A DNA stretch of 64,000 nt from Wyeomyia smithii (Eukaryota; Arthropoda; Insecta; Diptera; Culicidae), in assembly GCF_029784165.1 (NCBI RefSeq), contig NC_073695.1:233432380-233496379 (forward strand). The letters are read 5' to 3'. Below are positions 43,095 to 55,130 of this stretch, in pieces. The notes under the pieces were generated by a model. The model was not told the DNA's origin and made no database searches. It saw only the letters and a list, made by a program, of their open reading frames with translations. Position 1 is the first letter of the stretch, and the number at the start of each line of letters is the position of its first letter. Both the position numbers and the translations under genes were made by a program.

Positions 43095-44453
43095 TTTTTT
43101 GGAAGTAGAACCAGTAGAACTAAGAACTAATGTTGCGATGTGCGGGGTATTGAATAACAATGTTTTGTTTATCTTGCATGAAATGACAGAAGAAAACTGG
43201 TATAAATAAGCCGACAAATCAGACCGAATTTCGGAAGGGGTGGTCTTAAGAAGACGTCCCGAAAATGTAATTCTGCCTATTTTTAAGAACATTAATGCAT
43301 GCCTGATCTATCCGTACAAATAGGATTATTTTATTAAAAATATTTGTTTAGGAATTTTATTGGGTTTTTGTGAACATGACGCTCATTATTACCCAAGCGA
43401 GCAATTTTGACGGTTTATAGCTTATTAAGCTATTATTAGGCGGATTTTACTTGGACTGAAGTTTTAAAAGCTGACACTAAACGAAATTTGTTAGAATTAA
43501 AACTGCCATCATCATCTATCAAGTTTCAACTGTTTTTGTCAATGGGATGTGGGGGATGTGAGAGTGAGGAGTTATTCCTGCAACCATTTAAAGTTGAATG
43601 GAATTTTTGCTGGACTTTTTTCATATCTGTCAGGGGCACCGCGGACCATTGAGATGTTGCATACGCAGCAAATATATGAGATTTGACAGCGATAGTCCTG
43701 GTTTTTCTATTAATGAATGCCAAAAATGTTTTATGCCTTAAACAGTATTAGTATCAGAGTAGCGTTTACGTGGTAATAATACTAACAAAAGGCAGAGGCT
43801 AATACAAATAGGTCTTTATTGATTGAAGACTAAAGTGAAAGTGATGAAAAAATTAAAGCTCGAACTATGTTTATAACAAGTGTTGCTACAGCGATCATTG
43901 GGTTGCTATAGCGGTCGGTTGCTATCTAAATACTACATTTTACACATCATCTCTCGTGTTGTAGAGCCTATTTGTGCTTATTTCAGGTCATTGATTCGAT
44001 GATGGTGTTGTAATTTAATGGTTTTCAGAGAAATTTCCCTAAGGAGTACAGTAAAAATACCTAAAGAATTATATCCTGATTCATCGTTGCAACCCAAATG
44101 TGTTACGTAGTGAACAAACTACAGTGTTTGTTATGCAAACTGTTTTTCGGCATAAAAGCGGCATCCTATCGGCAACATACATTGTTAAACGTCAGATCTT
44201 CAGCCAGTTTTGTTACTGAACTGTGAGGTATGTAAAATAATATTTTTAAAGAAATTAAATTCTCGTAATACTCAGATTTCGTAAATATTAACTTAACTAA
44301 CAAGTACGAGAATTTATTATAGTCTTGAAACACATGTTCATATTACCATCCCCAAGCAACTAAAGTTCTATTGCAATTTGGTTATGTAACTTGCAGCTTT
44401 GTCCTGTAGCCAGCTGTTCGTTCGAATCGGCCACTAACAAAAAATAATCAGCG
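43095..44453. other. Intergenic DNA upstream of mRpL23 and UQCRQ
   Basis: The mRpL23 promoter side lies at the left. A block at 43800-43975 with ATAGGTCTTTATTGATTG (a minus-strand AATAAA) may be LTR debris. A GTATGT at 44227 and a ...TTGCAG at 44392-44397 could bound a 5' UTR intron of UQCRQ. None is certain. Confidence 0.35.
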
Positions 44454-44767
44454 ATGGGTCACGGATTTGGCGAGCTGGCCAAGGTGCGCGGCATTGTGAC
44501 GCACAAAATTTCACCCTTCGAGCAGAAAGCGTTTGCCAACTATTTCAGCAAGACGATCCCAAACACGTTGCGACGGATCCGGTCGCAGATTTTCATCGTA
44601 ACACCACGTACGTTTTTTTTTTTTGGCTGGTCACAGTTAGGTATGAATTTTGAAATATGTTTTCATTTACAGCATTCATCATCGGCTACATGGTATACAA
44701 TTATGTGGAAAACTTGCACACCCAGATCAATCGCAAAAACCCAGCTGACTTTGAGAACGACTCGTAA
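44454..44767 (+). CDS. UQCRQ: Cytochrome b-c1 complex subunit 8 (UQCRQ/QCR8), two exons
   Basis: Small subunit of respiratory complex III in the mitochondrial inner membrane. ATG 44454; exons 44454-44607 and 44673-44767 (65-bp intron, phase 1) give 82 residues. The sequence GHGFGELAKVRGIVTHKISP with FEQKAFANYFSK and IPNTLRRIRSQ matches the family. The single membrane helix falls after the splice (PFIIGYMVYNYVENLH, residues about 52-68), and the short tail RKNPADFENDS is typical. An AATAAA occurs at 44832, 65 nt after the stop. The length and exon position fit insect orthologues. It is convergent with the PIN-domain gene, 197 bp between stops. Confidence 0.95.
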
Positions 44768-44964
44768 ATTCGTGTGAAAAAAAGTTGCTGCAGTAATGGA
44801 TTGTGGTTTGATGTGAACCGAAGGTAGCGAAAATAAATCCGGTTGTTTCAATAGCTGATGGTTTTGTTTTACGAGGAAAGTTGATGTTAGATTTTGTTGT
44901 CTGTCTCCACTACGAGGAATGTTTTCTCAACATATTGCTTTATTAGTAGAATACAGTTTATGAA

Positions 44965-46832
44965 TCAGCGTGTCGAACGAGTATATATGCGCCAATCCTT
45001 GATTGACTCTAAATTTCCTTTTCCTCTTCTCCAGTTTGCGTATAACTGTTGGAAAAGAACACCATCGAAATGAGGACCATCTGCGGCATCTTCGAAGGAC
45101 AATCCAATAGATTTGGTTGCAATTCTTATAATTTTATACATTGCAGTAAATAGAAACGCTACGCTCACTGCACCAGCAATCAGAACTGAAGGGTATGGTA
45201 GCGTATGAAAGTCATAGCTTTTAGTGTAAACCATAAAAGCCACGAATAACAAAAGATCCGCCTCGAACAGCTTGATTGCTTGATTCTCCACTAAACAGTG
45301 CAATGTAATTACTGTGACCACGTACTGCTCTGGAATTTGTTGCAGCATTTGATAACTCAGCTTATCCGATGCTACCCAGCATAACAATCGCATCTTAGTT
45401 TCTTGTAAACTTGCTTGAACTTTCGGATCGTCAGACAAAAGCTCAATGATAGGCGGAGGAGCGTCGATGGGATATTCGATTTGGAATTGCCGTGAAGCAA
45501 AATTGGCGTCATGGTTCTCTTTAATCAGTACCACCCAGTTTTGACAACTTCGTTGCTGATGATAGAGCAGTATTCCTACCTGTCGCATCATAACACGTTG
45601 GGCCATTTCTGGAAATTTGGCGCCGTTACACGATCGTCGCAAATCTAGCATATTTATGACTAATTTCAAAGGACGTCCACTTAATACTTGATAAACAGTT
45701 TCTTTTGTCATTGCCAGTTGCTTGAGTTCATCAACCGTTGTACTTTCGGATTCATTAGCGTTTTTTCGATAGCTCTGAAACAAATTTTCTGATAAATAGT
45801 ACGCAACAAAATAAATACCATTTTACCTGGTCGTAGAATTCCAAACTTTTCTGAAAGCGTTCACGTACGTCTCCGCTAGGTCTTCTAAAAACTTGCCCCA
45901 AGCAGCTTTCTAACCATTTCTGGTCATGTTCAGCGCTCGTCAAGTTACGAACAAAGTCGGCCAAGTTGTAGAACTTACGATCGTTTGAGCCCAGCTTGTG
46001 GTGGAATGCTTTAACTTCTTCATATTGGACCAAATCATTTCCACCGAGTGTTGCGAATACAGCCATTTGTTTATAGCTTAGCTGAAGCGCTTCGACTAGA
46101 GCCGTCCGATTGTACTCAAACGTGTTAAAAGTTTCAAAATTGATATCTTTCGAAGACCAGAGGCGCCAGTTCCCTTCGAAAATCATAAAATCCGTATCAT
46201 TTGAAACAACTGCTATCGCGTTTACGGCAGTAGCATAGGCAGCTACTTCCTGATCGCATTCCTTACTCATTGCAATATGCAAAGGACCAAACTGCTTCGC
46301 GATCCTGCTATAAGGATAGTCTGTTATGGCAATAAGTCTCTGTCTGGCAATAAGAGATTGCAGATTGGGGTTCCTGCGAATGGTATCGATTATTTTTATA
46401 CTGTCCACATATTTCCGATCTTGGCGCTCAAGCCATGTATTTATTTTAGTTTCTTGGACTGGGCCGTCTCGAAAAAAGACCAGCTCTGCTCCGGTAGATT
46501 TCAGTCTTGAAAAAAAGCACTCTAGCGTAAAGGCAACTTGATTATATCGACCACCGCAAAGTAGCCCAGGGAAATCAAGTTCACACACGGGATAATATAG
46601 CGACATGAGATCTATAACGATTACTGGAGCTGGGGGATTGGGAGTGTTTGAAGCTTCGTAATATGATCTGTTGGTTAACAAATAAAGGATGAATAAAGTA
46701 TCTAACAGTTGGAAATATCAATACAATGTGTATCTCAAATTTTGTTTACCTGATTTCATTTTCAATATTGATCTGTAACAATCCATCAGGAAGATCCCGT
46801 CGGATGAACGTATCTAGGTGTCGTATTCCCAT
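44965..46832 (-). CDS. XPG/FEN1-like PIN-domain protein (asteroid/FAM120-type), three exons
   Basis: ATG 46832. Exons 46832-46750, 46668-45837 and 45774-44965 are joined by GT-AG introns of 81 and 62 bp, giving 574 residues. The start MGIRHLDTFIRRDLPDG is the XPG-type N-terminal block. VIVIDLMSLYY (Asp47), a CGGRYNQVAFTLECFF helix, an ELVFFRDG block, KECDQEVAAYA and VSNDTDFMIF form the acidic PIN/XPG fold. GGNDLVQYEE follows, at the position of the helix-hairpin region. The C-terminal half is less conserved and includes a hydrophobic stretch (ADLLLFVAFMVY and PSVLIAGAVSVAFLFTAMY) that could be two helices. Related families are nucleases or RNA-binding pseudo-nucleases (FAM120, asteroid); which applies here is unclear. 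A minus-strand AATAAA lies about 20 nt past the stop (44944-44939). Confidence 0.8.
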
Positions 46833-48480
46833 GGTACTGTGAATTTATTTAAACAACGGACAGAAACTATCTAGCGAACGAATTCAAATCACTAGACACA
46901 AACCTCTTCAAACAAGAAATGGTACGATAACGATAACAACATTAGAGCAACTCCACTAGCGGCGCTATTAACTCAAGATTAGCAATACTCAGATGGAGAG
47001 ATATGCGAAGAGAGTGTTGTGAGCCAAACGAACATGTCAAAATTCGAGTCAAACGAACAAGAAAGGACTGATATGGACCGAACGGTCTGCGCCAAACAGC
47101 GAGAAAAAGAAAGAACAAGAAAGGTGAAATTGAAAGGTATTGCAATAAGGTTCAATAAGGAATATATTTATTTTTACACGTTTTTCATGTTTTATTTGTA
47201 AATCATAAATTGAGAATGGTCCAAAGTTGCTTCATCACAGTGATTTTAACTGTTGGTTCACAAACCCTTTGTATGGTCTACAGAATAATGATGAAAGTAT
47301 ATAAAATTAATCATAAACAAACCCGCATAAACAAAAATCATAAACGGATTATAGTCCAGATGGTTTTACGATAACCCACATCAAAGATGACTAGAACAAG
47401 ATACCTGACTCTTGTAGAATTCATCGGACATGATTGTCGCTGTGCGCGAGCAAAAGTCGAACTAATTTATACACTGTTCATTTGATGTATACTTAACGTT
47501 AAAATAAACTGACGACAACGCCAAGACATGACTGCTGAAAGGTGAAACAATTTTTTCAGTATCCATGTGGACGACTGTACGGTGCTGCCATCCGATAAAT
47601 GATAATAATGTGTATGAATGTTTAGTTCTAAAACATGAAACTTTCCGGAAGAATCAAGAATTATCGGCGCATCATTTGAAATAAAGCGTACCATCAGAAC
47701 ATCCTGATTCTCGCTATGAGCACGCTCTACAGTCAAGTTTTTAAATCTTGCCGAGGTAAATGAAGCAAAAATCGGGTGCCCCGGTAAACCTGACCATATG
47801 CACAATGGAGCTGAAACCTGGCTTGCGACATATCAAACTTGAAGTTTTAGTAGAATGGGACCTGCAAAAAAAATATAATCCCTCAATATAAACCCCAACT
47901 CTGACAGTCAATTTCACACTTTTCTTTTGTGCTTTGGAGTGCAAAAAATATTGCAATAGCATTAAGTGCAAAAAATGACAATATCATTATTCTGCATGTT
48001 ATCTTAAACGTCGAGCTGACCAAACTGCTACACCTTTTTCATATACAATCTTGATCAGCTCAACGATTGATTACGGACTATGCACGATAAATCGGTTCTG
48101 CTCATAGTGACAATTTTATGCGAATTTAAGTCATCAGATGGCAGCACTAACCGTCGGAAATCGGTCGTGTTCAAAATGTATGAAAAATATGGAAGTTAGG
48201 TATCTTGTTCTAGTTATCTTTGCCCACATGGTCGTGACTATACCCCGAACTAGTTGTTGTGTGAGACACGTTACTGGTAGGCTCACTGTTCCGGTTGCAG
48301 CAACAACTAATCGCCAAAATTCATGCAGAACGCGGGAAGAACTTTTCAAACGCTGAATTACTTTAGAGTTCACTGTTCGAGATTGATATTTAGCTAAACG
48401 AGTTTGCTTTACTGTAGCTAGGTTTATTACTGACTTTTCTAATGCTGGAATTTGGGTTGGGTAATGTCCACGGTCCATAC
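46833..48480. other. Intergenic DNA; weak unassigned frames
   Basis: Minus-strand frames at 47467-47805 and 47741-47971 overlap in different phases. One at 48134-48478 lies next to a G-rich repeat. None carries a recognisable domain or a splice model. The left part includes the likely promoter of the PIN-domain gene. Confidence 0.4.
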
Positions 48481-48600
48481 AGTTTTGTTAGAATTTATAT
48501 GGGCAGTTGTCCACGGAGGGGGAGGGGGGGGGGTCAAAATCGTTAAAAATCTGTCCACGTGGTATGTGGATGGCCCCTAATTCATTTTACCGTACTCGGT
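48481..48600. repeat. G-rich repeat terminus (CCACGTGGAC-type)
   Basis: On the minus strand this reads AGGGGCCATCCACATACCAC, then GTGGAC, then a C-rich run. I recall similar GGGGCCATCCA ends as common repeat termini in insects, but no second end was found. Confidence 0.4.
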
Positions 48601-51600
48601 GATATAATCTAAGTGTGAAGCAGCGCGTGCAGTTCGTGGTTCATGCGCCGTCGCCATTCTTCGTCGTCCATCTGTACTCCACCGTAGATAGTCCGTAGCA
48701 CCTTCCGTTCAAAAATTCCAAGAGCGTTAGGTCCTCCGCAAGAAGCGTTGTTGTCTCGATCCCGTAGAGGACTACCGGTCTTATCAGGGTTTTGTACAGC
48801 GTCAACTTCGTGCGTCGTCGCACTCGATTCGATCGAAGTGTTTTCCGAAGTGAAAAGTAGGTGCGATTTCCTGCCTGGATGCGTCTCTGGATCTCTTTGC
48901 TGGTGTTATTGTCGGCGGTCACTAGTGACCCCAAATACACGAACTCATCGACCACCTCAAGCTCATCACCGTCTACAGAGACTTGAGTTGGGAGGCAGAG
49001 CCGTAGGTACTCCGTTTTGAGTGGGGGGGCAGAGAATTTTTTTAATTAAACGTTTTTTTGGAGGGAAAGCCGTTTAAAACCGTTATGTGCACGACAAAAA
49101 AGTACCTTTACGCGTCCGACGGAGTACCCGGGTACTCACAAATTAAAATTCTTATAAGTTTTGCAGTTTTCCTCCAATTTCGATAGTTTTAGCACCCAAA
49201 GATTCAGAAAGTCAGCTGTATATTTTCAAATAAGCGTTAGTGGTGTCCCGTAAGAATTTTCTTATTTCCGAAAATCTGGTTTTCCGGGTATATATTCCGA
49301 AAAAAAAACCAAACTGCGAATGTGCGTATTGTTGAAAAAAGCAGGGATAAAAACTTAATAATTTCTGCCTTACAGTGACTAGCCCGCTATTCGACCAATT
49401 CAATATTCGACCAATTAAATAAACGATCAAACCAGCAAGAAAGCAATGCAAGGACGAGTGATGGAATACAACGATTCTATGACACTTATTAGAGCCATTT
49501 ACACAACGTTCGAAAAACTAAAAACAGAAGAGAGTTCTAAAAAGTTATAATCTGAAACAATAAATGCATTGAAGGAATTGCAACGTTAGAAACCCATCTT
49601 CGAGGGTCGCCTTATTCAAAATCGACGATACTGAGAGATTCTATTCGCGAAAAAAGGATGGAGCGATTCAACCGTTCTAAATTTGACGATTCGCATTGTT
49701 TGATCAATGTTTATGTCGGGTTTTATTTTGGACCGAACTGTAACATAGTTGTCCGGGCTAGCTAACGGACTGGGTTAGGCCAAAATAAATTGAACTGAAC
49801 ATAAACATGAATTTAGTAAACTTTTGAATGTAAGTTATATGACAAAAATGAAATTAGTTCGTAAAATAAACATGAATCACAAGAAGCACACTGCAGGAAG
49901 TTTAGATACTGTCCGAATATTGAATATATGAAAAACTAGTCTTGTGTGTCATTTTTTGCCCACAATTTTTTCATTCCAAGAAATCAAAAAGTGAACAATA
50001 AAATCTTCTGGAAAAACTGGTCAAATTTTGCAGCAAAACTTGTTTTGCATTGTTCTTATATAATCAAACATATAAAACTGTGATTGGTTCTCTCATTAAA
50101 ATGATACATTTAAAAAAACTGACATTTTCACTCCCAGACGCTGGTTCGGACATCCGAAACGGAAGTATGCGGATCGTCAGTTTCAACTTCGCCGCGAATC
50201 AAGCGGGCTCACCAAAAGATTGAGTAATTTAACCTTTTTGTCATATTAGTTCGACCGTTTTGATTTTTCGGATTAAAACTTGTTTTTTTTTTTAGATTTA
50301 ATGAACTACTACTGGAGACTATTCAATAATGCTTATTGTTCATATTTCAGATTTTTCATTTGGCTTTTTTACCTAGTATCAATCAAATATATGAGAAAAT
50401 TGCATGGTGGGGCAATGAAAACGCGTGGGGGGGCTAAGCCCCCTCTAGCCCCCCCCCCCCGGTAGCTACGGGCCTGTTGGGAGGCTAATGTTGTTCTCCT
50501 TGGAGCCTCTCGCTCGCATGTATTTTGTTTTCGACGGATCTATCCGCAGTTCGATCCGTCCAGCTTCGGCTTTCAGTCGGGCGTAAGTTTCCTCCGCCGT
50601 CGCGAAGTTACGTGATATGATGTCGAAGTCATCTGCGAAGCCCAGAAGATGAACAGACCTTGTGAAAATTGTGCCCCTCGTGTCGATGCCCGCCCTCCGG
50701 ATCACACCCTCAAGGGCGATGTTAAACAGTAAACAGGAAAGTCCATCACCTTGTCTCAACCCTCTGCGCGATTCAAAGGGACTCGAGAGTATCCCCGAAA
50801 CACGCACGTAGCACATCACTTGCGCCATGGTGGCTCTGATCAATCGAGTCAGTTTATCCGGAAATCCGTTGTCGTGCATGATCTGCCATAGCTGTTCTCG
50901 ATCGACTGTATCATAGGTCGCCGTGAAGTCAATGAAGATGTGATGTATGGGCACGTTGTACTCACGACATTTCTGTTAGATCTGTCGGATTCAGAAGATC
51001 TGGTCCGTGATGGCACGGGCTCCCATGAAACCCGCTTGGTACTGACCCACGAACCTCCTGGTTAAAGGTGATAGACGACGGAACAGGATCTGTGAGAGTA
51101 TTTTGTAGGCGGCATTGATAAGCGAGATACCGCGGTAGTTGCGGCACTCCAGCCTGTCGCCCTTCTTGTAGATGGGACAGACGACTCCCTCCATCCACTC
51201 GTCTGGCAGTTTTTCCTACTCCCAGCGCCCTCTGCCATGTTCCAAAAGCTCGCTCGGCAGTCCGTCGTTGTCTGTAGTTTTTTTGTTTTACAGTTTCCCG
51301 ATCTCACAAAGAACTTCGTGAATATCGGGGCTGGTACTCGGTCATCCGCTGCTGGTGCTCATAGGTCAGTTCCTGCTCCGCTTCTGTTTACTGTTTCGCC
51401 ATTCAGGTGTCCATCGAAGAAGTTCCACCTGTCGACCACCTTGCTGGCATCCGTTAGAAGGTTCCCATCCGCGTCGTTGCACATGTCGGCTTGCGGCACA
51501 TAGCCTCTGCGGGACTGGTTTATCTTCTCATAGAATTTCCGCGTTTCACTGGCACGGTACAGCTGCTCCAGCTCCTTATGTTCACGATCCTCTTGCTGGC

Positions 51601-53060
51601 GCTTCTTTCGTCTGAGAATCGTGGTCATGTCGTTCCGTGCCCGTTTGTAATTGGCCTTGTTCTCTCTCGTTGATCTGCCCAGGTATATCGCCCAGGTCCA
51701 GTTCTTTTCATTCACCGCTTCCTCGCACTCCCCGTCATACCAGTCGTTTCTGCCACTCGGTGCTTCCACTCCTAGTGTCGCAGTTGCGGTCTCCACGATA
51801 GCTGTGCGAATGCTGCACCAGCCGTCTTCGAGAGGCAATGCGCCCAGCTCCTCCGCCGTGGGTAGCACCGCTTCAAGCTGTTGCGCGTATTCCTCCGCAG
51901 CCTGGGAGTTCCGGAGCTGCTTAATGTTGAGCCGCCGGGTTCGGCGATGTCGCGCGTGGTAAACGGTCTACAGTTTTGAGCGCAATGATACCGCAACTAG
52001 GTAGTGGTCCGAGCGAATATCCGCATCGCGATAGGTACGTACGTTTGTAATGTCTGAGAAGAACCGGCCGTCGATGAGAACATGGTCAATTTGATTTGCT
52101 ATACGTTGGTCAGGTGATCTCCAGGTGGTTTTGTGGATGTTCTTACGGGGAAATAAGGTACTTCGGACTGCCAGTCCTCGGGAAGCTGCGAAGTTGACGC
52201 ATCTCTGGCCGTTTGTCGTTCGTCACGGTGTGCAGGCTATGCGGGCCGATCACCGGCTTGTACATTTCCTCCCTACCGATCTGCGCGTTCATGTCCCCGA
52301 TGACGATCTTGATGTCTCTACGCGAGCAGCTATCGTAGAGTTTCTCCAGCTGTGCGTAGAACTCTTCTTTCTCTACATCGGGTCTTCCTTCGTAAGGGCA
52401 GTGCACATTGAGGATAGTGTAGTTGTAGAACCGGCATTTTATTCTCAACAAACACAATCTGTCGCTGATCGCCACTTGATCACACGACTCTGCATCCTGC
52501 CCAGCACTATAAAGCCGGTACCCAGCTTATTGGTTGTGCCGCCGCTCTGGTAGTACTGTGCCCTGCGGCCACAATCCTCCGTACCTTCTCTCCTTTCCGG
52601 CAAAGCTCCTGGAGCACAACGATGTCGAAGTGGCGGGGTTCTAGCTGATCCAGCAGAATCCGGTCGCCACTCGGTCGAGCTTCCAGTCGTCGTCCTTATT
52701 TCGTCGCCTAGGTCGTTGCCAATTGTTCCGGTCCGTATTCAATTCTTGATTGTTCGTAGTATTTTAATGTTTCGGCATGCTGCCTTACTAGGGCTGCGGA
52801 TGCCTAGTCTCGCGACGGGGCTGCCGTCTTGGGTGTAGCTGGCGAGACGCCGCATTTCATAATTCAGCCGTCCGCTCCGGATCAGTCGCTGTTTGAGCCG
52901 CCCCTAACATAGGAAACAGACGCTCAGGCAAGCTGCCCTCCTAGGAGAGCAGCTCCCCCTTCCCTGTTCACCGATCTTCCCTTGGTTGCTCGTATCCCAG
53001 TCGGTACCACGTGGAGGTAGGGATAGGAGTTGCTGGTCATTATGCTTTGGACCACACTGG
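48601..53060 (-). mobile_element. RTE-clade LINE, long but decayed, split by a DNA element
   Basis: Minus-strand order: GC-rich 5' region (53060-52700); APE-type endonuclease (52700-51960: FDIVVLQELCRKGEK, VHCPYEGRPDVEKEE, IVIGDMNAQIG, RSDHYLVAVSL). The linker follows (51870-51360: NDWYDGECEEAVNEKNW, RRKKRQQEDRE, YEKINQSRRGYV). The reverse transcriptase comes next (51250-50486: YKKGDRLECRNYRGISL, FIDFTATYDTVDREQLW, GLRQGDGLSCLLFNIALE, LLGFADD with the catalytic aspartates), and then the C-terminal block (48986-48614: VVDEFVYLGSLVTADNNTSK, IRPVVLYGIETT). A 1.48-kb element interrupts the last part. Several frameshifts and stops occur, so it is inactive, but order and residues are well kept. Confidence 0.9.
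48997..50475. mobile_element. 1479-bp DNA element with perfect 10-bp target duplication, inside the RTE
   Basis: GTTGGGAGGC occurs on both sides (48987-48996 and 50476-50485). Removing the element and one copy rejoins the RTE reading frame. Imperfect inverted ends AGAGCCGTAGGTAC and AGGCCCGTAGCTAC match at 11 of 14. A G7 run (left) and a C13 run (50446-50460 region) sit just inside the ends. A 9-10-bp duplication suggests a Mutator-like or similar superfamily. No transposase was seen. Related ends occur at 19052 and 20119. Confidence 0.85.
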
Positions 53061-53397
53061 GGTCTATTTTATGCAACTAGTACAGGCAGGCTGGTACGCA
53101 CTGCCCAGCCGTTTACCAACCAAAGCTAGTATGCACCATCTCCAATCACTAGTTGTTAGGCACGTTATATGGTTATTGATTACGCGGGTAGCATTTAACA
53201 CCTTCACTGTTTATGTGATGCACTTAATTATTCCCCAGGATTTCCACCGTCACCATCAGTTATACGTGCCGAATAAAAAAGTTAGTCAACATTGCGCTTT
53301 GAGAACAGATCTGGGACCTATGAAATGTGAAACCTAGTTACCAAATCAGCGTTTTTTACGCTTATCTCTCCCTGAGGATCTCTACTCGAGATACATA
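53061..53397. other. Spacer, nothing recognised
   Basis: Unique-looking DNA between the LINE 5' region and a MITE; the frame at 53011-53337 has no domain. Confidence 0.35.
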
Positions 53398-54103
53398 CAC
53401 GGAAAACAAAATCTACCCAACTGGAGGGTACAAACTACCTGAAATGATGTAAACCTTACACAACTTACGTGTTGGGTAGTTTTGCAATGCTATTGCTGAG
53501 TCATTTCAACTTATTTTACTTTAAACAAGCTTTTACTCAATGATGGTGTTTTGACAAAAAGTCAATAATGAGTAGTTTAAACCCAATATTGGATGAAAAA
53601 TCAAATTGGTTGAAAATTCATAACCCGCGGGAAGAAATTGATTTCGCGAAAGTGGCAGAGATATCTTTGATATTGGTAGTTTTGGTTATAAATTAGTGAT
53701 ATTAGGTGAAGAACGTGCTTTTGTGCTTTTGTTTTTGAATAATAGCCGCCAATCAAGAAGAAGATTAAAATTGCATTGTGAGAATGGAGCTAGGAACGGA
53801 GGCACTTAAAGGGTAAATTAATAAAGCCGGTTACACCAAATTAGAAGGTACGTGAGTAGGTTTTGAGATAGATTTAATAGATTAATATATAATATTTATT
53901 CAATCGAATGAAATTAACTGAAATCTACCCAAGGCATAGTTTAAAAGATTGAACAAAACGTTGGGTATTTTTTACGTATTATTACTCTTAGTGCTATATA
54001 CCTTCTATTGAATTAATCTACAACTACTCAAAATTGGCTTCCTGCTCGGAACGACGCCGTTGAGTGAAATCGACATGAAAATGGGTACTGTTCGTTTCCC
54101 GTG
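53398..54103. mobile_element. 706-bp MITE, CACGG ends, TA target
   Basis: Ends CACGGAAAACAAAATCTACC and, inverted, CACGGGAAACGAACAGTACC are imperfect TIRs flanked by TA (53396-53397, 54104-54105). The CACGG start and the internal CTACCCAA/TTGGGTA-type words resemble the 41163-41932 MITE, so they may be one superfamily. Confidence 0.65.
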
Positions 54104-54121
54104 TAGGTCACATACTGCCAG

Positions 54122-54193
54122 TTATGCTTTAAGCTTAAAAGGAGCTGTCATCGTCATTTATGCTTTAAGCTTAAAAGGAGCTGTCATTGTCAT
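54122..54193 (+). repeat. Two tandem copies of a 36-bp unit
   Basis: TTATGCTTTAAGCTTAAAAG followed by GAGCTGTCATCGTCAT is repeated once with one change (C to T in CATCGTC/CATTGTC). Confidence 0.9.
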
Positions 54194-54214
54194 TTGTCCT
54201 GCGGCTCATCTAAC

Positions 54215-54534
54215 CAGCGTTGCCAGGTATCCAGATTTAGCTGGATTATCCAGATTTTTGAACATGTATCCAGGTAGACAGCTTTGATGTCCAATTATCC
54301 AGATTTTTCATGGATGATCCAGATTTTATCCAGATTTTATTTTCTCTGTTCCGCAAAAAGGTCATCACTTCAATTTTGGCGCGAAATTTTGCAATTTTGT
54401 CACCTCAAATTTTGCGTACCTCAAGACTTTTATCCGAAAAATTAACCTTTCACCCCACGAAATGACCGCCAGATTTTTTCCAGATTTTTATTTTGCCTTT
54501 TCCAGATTTTTAAAAAAATGACCTGGCAACGCTG
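54215..54534. mobile_element. 320-bp hAT-like MITE with TCCAGATTT subterminal repeats
   Basis: Ends CAGCGTTGCCAGGT and, exactly inverted, ACCTGGCAACGCTG. The flanking 8-mers CATCTAAC and CATCTATC differ at one base. Many TCCAGATTT words lie near the ends. The CAG start and 8-bp duplication are hAT traits. Confidence 0.82.
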
Positions 54535-54839
54535 CATCTATCCCGCAAAGTCGAAAAAAATACGAAAAATGAAACATAACGCCCTCCAGTGATCATTTAG
54601 TTTTGTTCGAGTTGCTCGAAACGAAATGCGCAATGTCAACCCAGATCTCTTCTCAATGCGCAATGTTGACTCACTTTTTCTTTCGACTAATATCTTTCGA
54701 ATTTAATTCGTGTTGGGTATTTTCGTCACTGCGACCAATTTTTTAATATTTTGTGACATTTCCCCCTTTTTTAATCTTGCATAGGATAACGTATCACTAT
54801 TGGAAGTGGTCGTTACAGTCTGGCCAATAGCACGACCGT
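54535..54839. other. Spacer, nothing recognised
   Basis: AT-rich DNA with no supported feature. Confidence 0.35.
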
Positions 54840-55090
54840 ACTGGGATTTGTTCTTCAGATTTCAAAGGGTTCCAGTAGACCCTTCTCGAAGAACTTATAT
54901 CTTTTGATAAAAATTGCCGGACATCGGCATAACAGATGTTCCGAGTCCATGTAGTTCCGAATTGGAGCACAGACTTACAACCAACTAGCTCAACTCCATC
55001 AATGAGCCCGATCATTTTGTACTCTGTGTACAGCAATCGGGGCCAGCCACAAAAGACAAACATTTCTCTCGCAGTGGCACTTTTACCCAA
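54840..55090 (-). repeat. Repeat relic sharing 90 bp with 3430-3525
   Basis: The minus strand contains CTTCGAGAAGGGTCTACTGG within the block that matches the plus-strand copy near 3.5 kb, apart from a deletion of about 13 bp. A frame of about 97 codons crosses it, but no family was recognised. Confidence 0.5.
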
Positions 55091-55106
55091 TGCCCTTCAG
55101 GCATTC

Positions 55107-55130
55107 AAAAAAAAAAAAAAAAAAAAAAAA
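55107..55130 (+). repeat. Poly(A) tract of 24 bases
   Basis: An uninterrupted A24 next to the repeat relic. It may mark the insertion end of a retroposed sequence or be a simple repeat. Confidence 0.9.

Noticed and set aside
47467..48478. Minus-strand frames that might form a secreted or JHBP-like protein
   Set aside because: Different phases, no splice model, no recognisable family.
50280..50465. Frame ending in RGGAKPPLAPPPR
   Set aside because: Generated by the C/G-rich end of the inserted DNA element, not a protein gene.
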